Assembly (NCBI GenBank): GCA_050949705.1
Contig: JBMNGG010000018.1
Coordinates: 17,824 to 81,823 of the forward strand
Direction of reading: 5' to 3'
Source of the DNA: JBMNGG01 sp050949705
Lineage (GTDB): Bacteria; Bacillota; Thermosediminibacteria; Thermosediminibacterales; Tepidanaerobacteraceae
DNA: 64,000 nt
Part shown: in pieces, positions 1 to 8,299 of the stretch
Layout of the letters: each line of letters begins with the position of its first letter
Position numbering within the stretch: position 1 is the first letter of the stretch
Made by a program: the position numbers and the translations under genes
Notes under the pieces: generated by a model
Told to the model about the DNA's origin: nothing
The model's input: only the letters and a program-made list of their open reading frames with translations
The model's database searches: none

Positions 1-928
1 AAAGCCCCACTGCTTTCATCTCATTACTTACTACTATGGAACCGCTGTCACCAGGTTGTGCCATAGGGGCTGTGAGAATCTGATCATAAAAGGTGGCTTC
101 TTCATCAGGTCCAAGCATGACTTTTATCGTAACATCTAATGCATTTATTCTACTTGAAGTAATACCGGTGGTGCGGCCGCTTTTTTGCAGTGTCATATCA
201 ATCTTGGGCTCATCAATCCCCGTTATTTCCCCAAGACCAACAATATCTGATGCTACATACTCGGCTTTTACGGGTTTGGCTACTGCTGCGTCAATCATGT
301 TTTTTGCATTCGTTCTTTTTACAAAACTAACCTGATAATTAGGTTTAATGATATCAAGAATTTTATTTATTCCTCTTTCAAGCTTATTGGCGATAGTGCA
401 ATTACTGGATACAACATTTTTTGAAATTGGTATAAACCTTTCGAGATGTGCTATGACATCTTGAGAAGTCCCTCCATCATGGACTCCAGGCTGTAATATG
501 GGATCTCCTAGCTGAGATTTGCCGTCAGTTCCATCAGTAGCATTTGCCAGTACATGGTTATTTGATAAAATAAGAGGTTCCCCAGTTCTTTCGTCTTTTA
601 CCAGTGCGCCAAAGGTCCCAGCAGTTACTTTATGATGTCCTATACTCATACCAGGTTTGGCAGGTCTGGCTCTTTCGGTTCGAGCAGCTAAAAGTCTAAC
701 TTCACCTACTTCTATTACATCAGTGGGGATATCGCTTAAAGTCTTAGGCACAAGCTCGCGACTCAAGATTTTTTCTTCAGGTAGCTTTTCTTTAACAAGA
801 ACAATTACCGCAGGTTTATTTGTAGTTCTACCTTTGATTATTTTGTATCCAAACCCTAGACCTACTACATTTTCCAGGCCTAAAATTTTCTTTTCATGTT
901 CTCTTAAAATGCGACGAATCCGCTGCAT
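1..928 (-). CDS. Trypsin-like serine peptidase, C-terminus cut by window edge
   Basis: About 309 residues are visible; the C-terminus lies beyond the left edge. Reading the minus strand, the protein starts MQRIRRILREHEKKI and contains LSNNHVLAN, which fits the catalytic-His region of chymotrypsin-fold proteases, and, close to the edge, PGDSGS, the catalytic-serine signature of clan PA proteases. There is no obvious signal peptide, so a cytoplasmic protein is likely. The ATG at 926-928 is preceded by a strong Shine-Dalgarno (AAGAAGGGG) at proper spacing, and that sequence is one arm of an inverted repeat (see 932-983). Similar S1-like proteins with a GDSG motif occur in clostridia and bacilli, usually unnamed. 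Substrate unknown. The gene is downstream of and co-oriented with veg, but a terminator separates them. Confidence 0.75.
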   Translation of the reverse strand, partial: MQRIRRILREHEKKILGLENVVGLGFGYKIIKGRTTNKPAVIVLVKEKLPEEKILSRELVPKTLSDIPTDVIEVGEVRLLAARTERARPAKPGMSIGHHKVTAGTFGALVKDERTGEPLILSNNHVLANATDGTDGKSQLGDPILQPGVHDGGTSQDVIAHLERFIPISKNVVSSNCTIANKLERGINKILDIIKPNYQVSFVKRTNAKNMIDAAVAKPVKAEYVASDIVGLGEITGIDEPKIDMTLQKSGRTTGITSSRINALDVTIKVMLGPDEEATFYDQILTAPMAQPGDSGSIVVSNEMKAVGL

Positions 929-931
929 ACA

Positions 932-983
932 ACCCCTTCTTTCGAAAACATATATTTATATATATATATTTATAAGAAGGGGT
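932..983 (-). promoter_or_regulatory. Hairpin sequestering the Shine-Dalgarno of the peptidase gene
   Basis: Perfect 10-bp inverted repeat: arms 932-941 (accccttctt) and 974-983 (aagaaggggt), with a 32-nt loop made almost only of alternating A and T. In the minus-strand mRNA the 3' arm is AAGAAGGGGT, which is the ribosome-binding site 3 nt before the ATG at 928. Folding would hide the site. The arrangement suits an RNA thermometer or another translational switch; which one is inference. Confidence 0.55.
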
Positions 984-1004
984 AATTGTGTATATATATT
1001 AAAT

Positions 1005-1034
1005 AAAAAAAACAATCCCGAATAAATCGGGATT
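1005..1034 (-). terminator. Rho-independent terminator of veg
   Basis: Eight-bp stem (1014-1021 with 1027-1034, arms aatcccga/tcgggatt), 5-nt loop, then a T-rich run on the minus strand (A-run at 1005-1012 on plus). The stem overlaps the veg stop codon. Confidence 0.8.
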
Positions 1035-1308
1035 ACATTGAGCTATAATTTGCTTCTGATTCTTCATTTTGTAAGACTGTAAGTTCTACCGTATCGGTAA
1101 GAATATCAGAGTAACTGTAAGAAATCCTTCTTACAAAGTCAGCCGACTCTACAACCTTAACTACAAAGATATTTGGATATACTTGTTCCAAAACACCTTC
1201 TTTTTCGAAGGTCTTTTTACGGCCACGGTTAGCCTTGAGTTTCACCATTTTACCAACATTAAGTTCAACATCCCTACGAATCTTCTTAAGTGCATCTGCC
1301 GAAGCCAT
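1033..1308 (-). CDS. veg: Veg protein
   Basis: 91 residues, the usual size of the Veg family. It is recognisable from the N-terminal block (DALKKIRRDVE, GKMVKLKANRGRKK) and the YSDILT motif. In Bacillus subtilis Veg stimulates biofilm matrix gene expression and its promoter is among the strongest vegetative promoters; the biochemical mechanism is not settled. Here too the gene stands alone behind a perfect-consensus promoter (1345-1373) and ends in its own terminator. Position after yabG matches the Bacillus order ksgA-yabG-veg, with one SpoIID/amidase gene inserted. The start ATG (1306-1308) follows a GAGGTGAGG ribosome site. Confidence 0.93.
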   Translation of the reverse strand: MASADALKKIRRDVELNVGKMVKLKANRGRKKTFEKEGVLEQVYPNIFVVKVVESADFVRRISYSYSDILTDTVELTVLQNEESEANYSSM

Positions 1309-1344
1309 AACCTCACCTCACAAAAAATACAAAATACAAGTTAT

Positions 1345-1373
1345 ATTATAACACCTGGCTGGTAAAATGTCAA
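1345..1373 (-). promoter_or_regulatory. Perfect-consensus sigma-A promoter of veg
   Basis: On the minus strand TTGACA (1368-1373) and TATAAT (1345-1350) are exactly 17 bp apart, both hexamers at full consensus, with an AT-rich stretch upstream (1374-1390) that could act as an UP element. It lies about 37 bp upstream of the veg ATG. Confidence 0.92.
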
Positions 1374-1422
1374 ATTTTAATATTTTATCAGTATCCATGG
1401 CTTTTGTCAATGCCCAAAAATA

Positions 1423-1458
1423 TGCGAAAAAATGGCCTTTTTGATGTAAGGCCATTTT
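1423..1458 (-). terminator. Terminator of the SpoIID/amidase gene
   Basis: Eleven-bp perfect stem, arms 1429-1439 (aaaatggcctt) and 1448-1458, followed on the minus strand by a run of six T. It sits just after the stop codon at 1467. Confidence 0.85.
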
Positions 1459-1466
1459 ATCCTGAT

Positions 1467-2894
1467 TTAATCATGGTAATATGCTTCAATTCCACTTATT
1501 ATAGACTTTGCCACTTTTTGCCGAAATTCTGGCTCCGAAAGTAACCTTTCTTCTTGTGGATTACTTAAGCAAGCTACCTTTACCATAACCGATGGATTGT
1601 TGGTTTCTCTAAGTATAAACAAATCCGCCTGCTTCACTTCTAGGTCAGAAAGGGGCAAAGCTGTGACTAATTCCCGGTGAATATACTCAGATATCTTTTT
1701 CCCTTCAATGTCACCAGGATAGTAGAAACTTTCTGTTCCACCCACCTGGTCATCTGGAAAAATATTTTGCTGTATGCTTATTGTTATGTCTGGCTTATTT
1801 TCATTTGAGATTCGAACTCTTTCGGAAAGGCTTACGTACTCATTTTTATCCCTAGTTAAAACCACATTGCCTCCATCTTTAATTATTAAAGCAGCTAAAG
1901 CTCTCGCGATCTCAAGGTTTACATAGCCTTCTGATAATCCCATAGGCCCTGAGCCACCACTATCACCACCATGACCAGGGTCAAGGACTATCGTCTTACC
2001 TATAAGAGGTTTTAGGTAAGTAGGTTTTTCTAATTGCTTAAGTTCCACACCCGTAAAATAAAATTTTAAAATTTCATCTACTGGAAAGCCCAATAAGGCC
2101 ATACCTCTTGCCCCGTATTGACAAAGACCCAAGCCATTGCCAAGACCCATGATTTGAAAAGAAACCCCGGACACCCTCCAGGTGAATCGAGTTGAAGAAA
2201 AACCCAACAAACTTCTTACATCTTCACCATTAAATACCATGTCGCCAATTTGTATTTTTTTTATTCTGCCTGAAGCAGTAGAATTAACTCCACTTATCAG
2301 TCCGGGTATTTCCTTTATATCTGTCCTGTTGTCATCAAAATTTATTGCTAATCGCCTTTTAAGTTCTCTAATAGGCAGGTTTTTTGTTGTATTCCAATAA
2401 GGGGAATCCTTACAATATATACACTCTACCCGTCTTAAATAACTTACTTTGTTGCCCCAAACATTTTCCGAATCTTCGGTGCACCCTCCACATGCCTCGT
2501 GATATACTGCTTCTATTGGATTGTTATTATACACCATAACTATTTCTGAAGTTTCTTTTACTGCTGCCCGAATTTTGTTTGTAAACTCTTCATAACGATT
2601 AGCCCATGCCTTTTGTCTATCTTCTATATCCATGAAGCCCTGACAGTGAACTGGGTCGGTGCAAATGTCAAAACCCGGCTGTCTTTTGCACCCGGTGCCT
2701 CCAAAGATCCCCATACGTTTAACTGCCAGGGTCCTGCAACATATTGCTTGAGCTTTAAGGGCTTCCTGGGGAAATTCCGGAGGGATACTAGATGCAACTG
2801 CGCCAATAACATATTCATCTAGATCGATAATTCTTGCCTCCTGCTTCTCAGTCACAAATACTTTAACAGTAAGTTCTTCTGCGTCAAAAGTCAT
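1467..2894 (-). CDS. SpoIID-type domain fused to a degenerate amidase_3 domain
   Basis: 475 residues. The N-terminal two thirds are SpoIID/LytB-like: EYVIGAVASSIPPEF, then EALKAQAICCRTLA, the region with the catalytic Glu of SpoIID lytic transglycosylases, and GLGLCQYGARGMA later. From about residue 300 there is an N-acetylmuramoyl-L-alanine amidase (amidase_3) fold: LDPGHGG (zinc His about 308), SEGYVNLEIA (zinc Glu about 322). Two essential positions have changed: the zinc His of the usual SIHAN motif is Gln (ISIQQN, about 375) and the catalytic Glu of VEVGFLSN is Lys (VMVKVACLSN, about 439). The amidase half is therefore probably inactive and may serve in peptidoglycan binding. No signal peptide or membrane anchor is visible. 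Sporulation cell-wall remodelling is inferred from the SpoIID domain and the neighbour yabG, 23 bp upstream. Confidence 0.85.
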   Translation of the reverse strand: MTFDAEELTVKVFVTEKQEARIIDLDEYVIGAVASSIPPEFPQEALKAQAICCRTLAVKRMGIFGGTGCKRQPGFDICTDPVHCQGFMDIEDRQKAWANRYEEFTNKIRAAVKETSEIVMVYNNNPIEAVYHEACGGCTEDSENVWGNKVSYLRRVECIYCKDSPYWNTTKNLPIRELKRRLAINFDDNRTDIKEIPGLISGVNSTASGRIKKIQIGDMVFNGEDVRSLLGFSSTRFTWRVSGVSFQIMGLGNGLGLCQYGARGMALLGFPVDEILKFYFTGVELKQLEKPTYLKPLIGKTIVLDPGHGGDSGGSGPMGLSEGYVNLEIARALAALIIKDGGNVVLTRDKNEYVSLSERVRISNENKPDITISIQQNIFPDDQVGGTESFYYPGDIEGKKISEYIHRELVTALPLSDLEVKQADLFILRETNNPSVMVKVACLSNPQEERLLSEPEFRQKVAKSIISGIEAYYHD

Positions 2895-2917
2895 GCATCA
2901 TCACCACCCGATAGATA

Positions 2918-3802
2918 TTACTCGTAGGGTGATCGTGGAAGCCCTTCTCTGAACTTTCCTCGAGTCTCAACACCCCCAATCCCCTTGATACCGGTAATCG
3001 TGGCATCTATTACATCTTTTACAGAAATGATTTTGTTAATTGATGTAAATGCCACTTTTTCTATGATAAAAACAGGATCTAAAGCATGTATGAACACCCG
3101 ATGGGGGGAGCTAGCGAAATTTGCCCCCGCTCGGAGAATACCTTCATAATGGGACTGACACGCTCCTGCAAATATAACCAAATCATCCAGGGATGGCTCA
3201 AATCGCCTCGCGTTTTTTACTGAATCTATAAAAAACCTGGAGTTTCTATAACTATCTATCCTGTTAAAATCCCTTTTGTCCTTTAGTAAACCGTCATGGC
3301 CAGTAATAACCAAAATATCGGGATTGTATTTTAATAATAAACTATTGACTTTCTTGGGCTGTTCTTTTTCAGGTATACTTTCACCATATGCTTCAATGTC
3401 TAGCTGCTTATAAGTAGTAAGACATAGATTTAAGTATTCCTCATCACCGTCAATATGCAGAACCACCCCTGGGACATCAAAAAAACCGTTACTCCCCTCT
3501 GGCTCACCCCGGGAAAAGCACCGTTGTCTTTCTAGTTCTCTGCGGTAAAAGATTCGTTCCATTGATTCATTGCTTTTTCGAATGTAGTCCTTTTTGTACT
3601 CTCTAACTTCAGTGGATGTAGGTTTAATTAGATCATCTATGGGAGCATCGGCAAGAACTCTGATGTTTAGGCCTTTTAGGGTGCAATAACCCTGATCTTC
3701 CATAATATCGATAACTTTGAAAAATACATCTTTATTATAGGAAGCCCGGGCAACCACGTCCCCTATATTAACTTTTGGCACACTTTTTTCCCTCCCATTC
3801 AT
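2918..3802 (-). CDS. yabG: Sporulation-specific cysteine protease YabG
   Basis: 294 residues, normal for YabG, the protease that trims spore coat and SpoIVA-associated proteins in the mother cell late in sporulation. Recognisable by the conserved N-terminus (VNIGDVVARASYNKDVFFKV), the VITGHDG block with the proposed catalytic His and FAGACQSHYE with the proposed catalytic Cys, followed by GANFASSPHRV. It lies between rsmA/ykuK and veg as in Bacillus. ATG at 3802 has AAGGTGA upstream. The 81-bp gap to the divergent glycosyltransferase gene must hold both promoters; no consensus sigma-K elements could be assigned with confidence. Confidence 0.95.
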   Translation of the reverse strand: MNGREKSVPKVNIGDVVARASYNKDVFFKVIDIMEDQGYCTLKGLNIRVLADAPIDDLIKPTSTEVREYKKDYIRKSNESMERIFYRRELERQRCFSRGEPEGSNGFFDVPGVVLHIDGDEEYLNLCLTTYKQLDIEAYGESIPEKEQPKKVNSLLLKYNPDILVITGHDGLLKDKRDFNRIDSYRNSRFFIDSVKNARRFEPSLDDLVIFAGACQSHYEGILRAGANFASSPHRVFIHALDPVFIIEKVAFTSINKIISVKDVIDATITGIKGIGGVETRGKFREGLPRSPYE

Positions 3803-3883
3803 TATATTTCACCTTTGATCGGCTTATTACATAATATGATGGTGACAGGGGGGATGTGAGCAAAAATATAATGAGGTGGAAAA

Positions 3884-4673
3884 ATGAATATTGCCGTAGT
3901 TCCTGCGAAAAACGAACAAGGAAGAATCAAAAAGGTGCTTACTATGCTAAAAAGCACCCAGGTTGATAATATAATTGCTGTAGTAAACGGCTCCAAGTGA
4001 CAATACAATGAAAGAAATAAAATCATTGAAATTAAAAAATGTTGAAATCCTTTACTTTAAACAAGAGTTGGGCATTGATGTGCCAAGGGCTATTGGGGCA
4101 TATCACGCATATAAAAGTGGTGCAAATGCAGTAATATTTGTGGACGGCGATCTGATTGGAAACATTCAGGTACAAATAAATGACCTTTTACAGGCAGTAA
4201 TTTATAAAGAGATAGACCTGGCTATGACGGACTGTTATCCCGATTTATTCTATCGCAGTGATTTAGCGGAACAAATACTGATTTTTAGAAGCCTTCTAAA
4301 TCTCAAATTAGGAGTGTATAAAAAAATAGGCTTTGCTACCCCTTCACACGGTCCTCATGCTGTTTCGCGCAGGCTCATGGAATTGGCAGATTTTCGTGAT
4401 TTTGCTGTTCCACCTGTTATTTTAGCTTTTGCAGTTCGCTACGGTCTTTCAATTGATGTGGCAACAAGACTACCTCAAAATCAACTGGGGTCCACGATAC
4501 GTAACTATTTTCATGCAAAAAAAATTGCCGATACCATTATCGGTGATACATTAGAAGCTATAAATTACTTTAGCGATAGACCCCGAACCCGTTGTTTCCT
4601 TCAAAAAAACTACCTGGGATACAATCCTTTTAGGCGTTTCGATATATTGGAAATGTTTCTAAAGAATGAATAA
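3884..4673 (+). pseudogene. Family 2 glycosyltransferase, frameshifted near residue 38
   Basis: The reading starts at ATG 3884 behind GAGGTGG with MNIAVVPAKNEQGRIKKVL, a typical GT2 nucleotide-binding start, and stops at TGA 3998. The rest (FVDGDL, a DxD-type motif, to the end at 4673) is read in the +1 frame; the open part after the first usable ATG there is 221 residues. Dropping one A from the pair at 3995-3996 (...ggctcc-agt-gac-aat...) would restore NGSSDNT, the expected GT2 sequence. Full product would be about 262 residues. It is the only plus-strand gene in the first 12 kb, divergent from yabG. Target sugar unknown. Either a recent inactivating indel or a sequence error. Confidence 0.7.
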
Positions 4674-4679
4674 ACACAA

Positions 4680-4717
4680 AGCGGCATTGTTACTTTATAA
4701 GGTAAGACAATGCCGCT
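4680..4717. terminator. Bidirectional terminator
   Basis: Perfect 11-bp stem, arms 4680-4690 (agcggcattgt) and 4707-4717, in the 51-bp gap between the convergent glycosyltransferase (plus) and YkuK (minus) genes. It can serve both. Confidence 0.75.
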
Positions 4718-4724
4718 ATTTCTG

Positions 4725-5195
4725 CTACTTGGTATATTTATCAGCAACTTTCGTTGCCCCACAAGCATTTGGTTTTATTTTAACCTTAAATCCGCTTCCC
4801 ATTACCCAACCTACAACTTCCCGAATAAGTTCCTTAGTGTCGCCATTTTCACCTATATCCACGTGAACTTCTACATCCATATCTTTATAACGAGTCTTGG
4901 CAAGTTCATCTTTTACACGAGTTACAGCATCAAGGGACAAGGAAGTCTCCGTAAAGATCTTATGGCGAAGATTTCTGACATTTGACATGTATTTTCGTCG
5001 ATAGTAGTATCGAGCACCTTTCCCCACTCGATGAACTATGACAGCAGTAACAAAACATGTGTTTTGTCTAGATTGGGAGTCTGTGCCTATAATAAGCTTA
5101 TAAGAGCCGGTAGGTTCCTCTTCCATAAAACACGCAATATCTTTTACGATATCTTTAACAGACATCCTGCCTTTAGTGGGGCTAGTAAAATTCAT
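4725..5195 (-). CDS. RNase H-like YkuK family protein (DUF458)
   Basis: 156 residues. Signature IIGTDSQS near residue 40, the first acidic position of a predicted RNase H-like fold, YRRKYM, and VHVDIGENGDTKELI with further acidic residues, then GYVV-like C-terminal strands (GWVMGSGF). YkuK/DUF458 proteins are widespread in sporulating Firmicutes; a nuclease role is predicted from the fold only. It lies 52 bp after rsmA in the same direction, possibly co-transcribed. Confidence 0.85.
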   Translation of the reverse strand: MNFTSPTKGRMSVKDIVKDIACFMEEEPTGSYKLIIGTDSQSRQNTCFVTAVIVHRVGKGARYYYRRKYMSNVRNLRHKIFTETSLSLDAVTRVKDELAKTRYKDMDVEVHVDIGENGDTKELIREVVGWVMGSGFKVKIKPNACGATKVADKYTK

Positions 5196-5247
5196 AATAT
5201 CATCCCATTCATAAATTGGAATATGCTTATCTATCTGCTGATAAAAT

Positions 5248-6087
5248 TTAAACTTTATGGATCATGTATCTTTTAAGCTCTTGAGTTAGCTTAGCAAATT
5301 CTTCAATCGAAAGGGTTTCACCTCTCCTCATAGGATCTATGCCGACCTCTTCTAAAACTTTATTAATGATATCTGCTGTTATTCCCGGAAAGGCCAGTCG
5401 TCTCTTTAAGGAATTTCTTAATGTCTTTCGCCTTTCCCCAAAAGCTGATTCTACCACTTTAAAAAATAATGATTCATCATCTATTTGAACTCGCGGTTTT
5501 TCCTTTGGTATTATTTTAACTACTGCCGACTCTACTTTAGGCGGCGGCAAAAAAGAATCCTTGCCTATAGTGCATACCAATTCCACATCTGCATACATTT
5601 GCACTGCAATGGAAAGAATGCCATAATCCTTTCCCCCTGGGCTTGCTACAAGCCTTTGAGCAACTTCCCTTTGAACCATAAGAACCGCCATGGATATCCA
5701 GTAGCGGTCTTCGATTATTTTCATGATAATGGGGCTGGTGATGTAATAAGGAAGATTCGCCACCACTTTGAACTTGCCCTCAAAGAGGCTTTCCCTTAAG
5801 CTTTTCATATTTAATTTTAGCACATCTTCTTGGAATACACAAATATTTTTGAAATCTCTGGTTAATTTGTGCAATGCCGGAATTAATTGTCTGTCTTTTT
5901 CTACTGCCACCACTTTTTTTACCCTTTTGCAAAGCTGTAAAGTTAGAACTCCCAATCCCGGGCCTATCTCCAGTACCTCATCTTCGGGTGTAAGTTCAGC
6001 TGCCTGTATCATGGACAAAAGGGGCTTTTCGTCTATCAGGAAATGTTGACCCAAACTTTTATCTGCCTTTATACCATACTTTCTCAT
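5248..6087 (-). CDS. rsmA: 16S rRNA dimethyladenosine transferase RsmA (KsgA)
   Basis: 279 residues, the family length. It methylates the two adjacent adenines A1518/A1519 in the 3' helix of 16S rRNA with S-adenosylmethionine. Visible motifs: SLGQHFLID at the N-terminus, EIGPGLGVLT (SAM motif I), ANLPYYITSPI (the NLPY catalytic motif IV), MVQREVAQRL, and a C-terminal SAFGERRKTLRNSL block. ATG 6087 follows AAGGAG. Genomic order tatD ... rsmA ... yabG is conserved with Bacillus; rnmV, usually just upstream, is absent. Confidence 0.96.
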   Translation of the reverse strand: MRKYGIKADKSLGQHFLIDEKPLLSMIQAAELTPEDEVLEIGPGLGVLTLQLCKRVKKVVAVEKDRQLIPALHKLTRDFKNICVFQEDVLKLNMKSLRESLFEGKFKVVANLPYYITSPIIMKIIEDRYWISMAVLMVQREVAQRLVASPGGKDYGILSIAVQMYADVELVCTIGKDSFLPPPKVESAVVKIIPKEKPRVQIDDESLFFKVVESAFGERRKTLRNSLKRRLAFPGITADIINKVLEEVGIDPMRRGETLSIEEFAKLTQELKRYMIHKV

Positions 6088-6133
6088 TAAACTCCTTGTG
6101 TCTATTGTCTATTCCTCCTAAAAAATTTTATAG

Positions 6134-6157
6134 CAAAAAGGCAGCATTAAGCTGCCT
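6134..6157 (-). terminator. Terminator of the radical SAM gene
   Basis: Seven-bp GC-rich stem (6139-6145 aggcagc with 6151-6157 gctgcct), 5-nt loop, then TTTT on the minus strand, 21 bp after the stop codon. Confidence 0.75.
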
Positions 6158-6177
6158 CTCCCAAAATAAAACATAAT

Positions 6178-6774
6178 TTAACCTTGTTCTTTGTCCATAC
6201 TTCGCACTCTAAATTCTGCTTTAAGTTCATCTGCCAGTTTGCTGCATTTTTCTATGTCTATATCAGGTACATCTACTACTGATATCACAACACGAGGAAT
6301 ATGAGTTTTCGCCTTTCGTGCAAATTCTAGTATTGAATAAAAGGCCTCTTCTCCATACTCCGATTGACATATGTCATTATATTTTTCGGCATTTTCGGCA
6401 TTTAAACTGATTGAAATAGTATCTATGATACCTTCCAATTGAGGTGTGATATCCTCACCATAAATAATATTGGCTTGGCCGTTGGTATTTACCCTTATGG
6501 GCACATTTGGATAGGTTTTTTTAAGATGTTTTGCCACATCAATTACCACCTGTAGCCGCATAAGAGGTTCACCATAACCGCAAAATACCACTTCTTTATA
6601 TTCAGAAGGGTCTCCTATAGCTTCAATTATTTCTTTGGTAGTTGGCTCCTTCTCCAGCCATAAGTCATATCCGCCAACTCCAGGCTCATACTGCCTTATA
6701 CAAAAACCGCATTTATTTGTGCATCGGTTTGTGATGTTTAAATATAACGATTCCCCTAAAGTATACACTATCAT
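6178..6774 (-). CDS. TatD-linked radical SAM protein
   Basis: 198 residues. The 4Fe-4S cluster motif is CTNKCGFC near residue 18 (CxxxCxxC), followed by the GYGEPL motif (the GGEP equivalent that contacts SAM) near residue 66 and NTNGQAN. The short length, with no auxiliary-cluster SPASM domain, matches the small radical SAM family that is typically encoded next to tatD, and here tatD is the next gene upstream (161 bp away). Substrate not known. Active only under reducing conditions, consistent with an anaerobe. Confidence 0.85.
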   Translation of the reverse strand: MIVYTLGESLYLNITNRCTNKCGFCIRQYEPGVGGYDLWLEKEPTTKEIIEAIGDPSEYKEVVFCGYGEPLMRLQVVIDVAKHLKKTYPNVPIRVNTNGQANIIYGEDITPQLEGIIDTISISLNAENAEKYNDICQSEYGEEAFYSILEFARKAKTHIPRVVISVVDVPDIDIEKCSKLADELKAEFRVRSMDKEQG

Positions 6775-6935
6775 TTTTTTGCACCATCCAATAAGATTAA
6801 AAGATTTAACGTAACATAACTATTCTATCACAATCACCATTATATGACAACAAAAATATGCCAACTACAAGGGATACGGCCTTTTGTAAGCTCAATTTTA
6901 CGGATTTTCATCAAATAATAAATACATGAAAGCTT

Positions 6936-7691
6936 TTACAATCTAAAGAGTTTGCTAAGATTTTCATTAGTAGTCTCCACTACTTTATCAAGAGAAAGCT
7001 CTTTAAGCCCTGCCAAGGCTTTAGCAATAACCGGTATCCGAGTAGGATCATTTCTTTTACCTCTAAAAGGCTCAGGAGAAAGATATGGACAATCAGTTTC
7101 TAGTAAAATCCTATCTAAAGGAAGTTTTGAAACAACTTCCTTGGGCTTTTTTGCATTTTTAAATGTTATTACCCCACCAAATGAAAAATAAAATCCAAGT
7201 TTAATTAGTTCCTGGGCCATTTCAAAGCTGCCTGAATAGCAATGCATTAATCCTTTTAAAGGACGGAGGTCTTTTAATATGTCAAGTGTATCTTTATGTG
7301 CATCTCTGTCATGTATTACAACAGGAAGATCCAGACTTTTTGCAAGATCTATTTGCTCTGAAAATACTCTTTTCTGTATCTTCCTATCAGAAAAGTCATA
7401 ATAATAGTCAAGGCCTATTTCACCTATGCCTAAGACCTTCGGGTTATTTGCAAGTTTTTCTAGCTGATTTATATAATCTTTCTTCACTTTTTGGGCTTCA
7501 TGGGGATGCACACCAACACAAGCATATATAAAGTCATTCTCTTGGGCAAGTCTTAAGGAAAACTCGCTTGATTTTATATCTGAACCGGCATTTATTACTG
7601 TAATACCTGCTTCTTTAATATTTTTTAGCACCTCTTGTCTGTCATCGTCAAAGGCCTTATCGTCTAAATGTGCATGAACATCTGCTAACAT
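6936..7691 (-). CDS. tatD: TatD family metal-dependent hydrolase/DNase
   Basis: 251 residues, an amidohydrolase-fold TIM barrel. Metal ligands visible in order: DVHAHLDD at the start, VGVHPHE near 60, GEIGLDYYY near 90 (Glu), VIHDRDA near 128 (His), HCYSGS near 150, and LETDCPYLSPEP near 200 (Asp). Family members are 3'-5' exonucleases implicated in DNA repair and fragment clearance. ATG 7691 follows GGGAGGTGA. Same chromosomal slot, near metG and rsmA, as Bacillus yabD. Confidence 0.95.
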   Translation of the reverse strand: MLADVHAHLDDKAFDDDRQEVLKNIKEAGITVINAGSDIKSSEFSLRLAQENDFIYACVGVHPHEAQKVKKDYINQLEKLANNPKVLGIGEIGLDYYYDFSDRKIQKRVFSEQIDLAKSLDLPVVIHDRDAHKDTLDILKDLRPLKGLMHCYSGSFEMAQELIKLGFYFSFGGVITFKNAKKPKEVVSKLPLDRILLETDCPYLSPEPFRGKRNDPTRIPVIAKALAGLKELSLDKVVETTNENLSKLFRL

Positions 7692-7720
7692 TTAATCACC
7701 TCCCAAACAGCGGGAAAAAA

Positions 7721-8299
7721 TCATATCATTTTAACTCCTTCATTAAAGGCATTTATATTTAGATTATGAAATCTCTCAGGAAGGTAATTCTTTATCACAT
7801 TTCCCCAATCCAGATCAAAAAGCTCCAAACTTTTTACCGTAGCTCCTAAGAGAACCATGTTCTGAGCTTTTATATTCCCAAGCTTTTGTGCTATGTCGGC
7901 GGCTTTTACAATCACTGTGTTTTTGACCGATTGTTTTAGTTTTCCTATGACTTTTTCTGGATAGTTCTCTTTTCCTGTTAAAACCGGTAATGAATATATT
8001 TCATAGTCATTTACTATAAGTGTCGACCCGGGTTTTAAGTAGTGTAAATATCTTATTGCCTCAACTTTTTCAAAAGCCACCAAAACATCTGCTTCGCCTG
8101 ATGTTATTATTGGAGAATAAACTCTTTCACCGAACCTTATTTGGGTATTTACACTGCCGCCTCGTTGGGCCATTCCATGGATTTCTGACATTTTAACATC
8201 ATATCCAAGTCGAATTAACCCATCTGCTAATATTTTTGAAGTAAGGATAGTTCCTTGACCGCCTACACCTGCTAATAAAAGGCTTTTTGTCATCATCAC
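7721..8299 (-). CDS. iorB: Indolepyruvate:ferredoxin oxidoreductase beta subunit
   Basis: 192 residues, the gamma-type 2-oxoacid:ferredoxin oxidoreductase domain: LLAGVGGQGTILTSKILADG at the N-terminus, EIHGMAQRGGSV near 40, and VLLGATVKSLELF near 145. With IorA it oxidises arylpyruvates (from transaminated Trp, Phe, Tyr) to aryl-acetyl-CoA while reducing ferredoxin. Its start overlaps the end of iorA by 4 bp, so translation is likely coupled. Confidence 0.93.
   Translation of the reverse strand: MMMTKSLLLAGVGGQGTILTSKILADGLIRLGYDVKMSEIHGMAQRGGSVNTQIRFGERVYSPIITSGEADVLVAFEKVEAIRYLHYLKPGSTLIVNDYEIYSLPVLTGKENYPEKVIGKLKQSVKNTVIVKAADIAQKLGNIKAQNMVLLGATVKSLELFDLDWGNVIKNYLPERFHNLNINAFNEGVKMI

Noticed and set aside
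657..1025. 122-codon plus ORF over the peptidase start and veg terminator
   Set aside because: Its C-terminus is made of the TA-rich loop and hairpin sequence; antisense to real genes.
2613..2822. Opposite-strand and shifted-frame ORFs inside the SpoIID gene
   Set aside because: No ribosome site and no family features; they are shadows of a well-supported gene.
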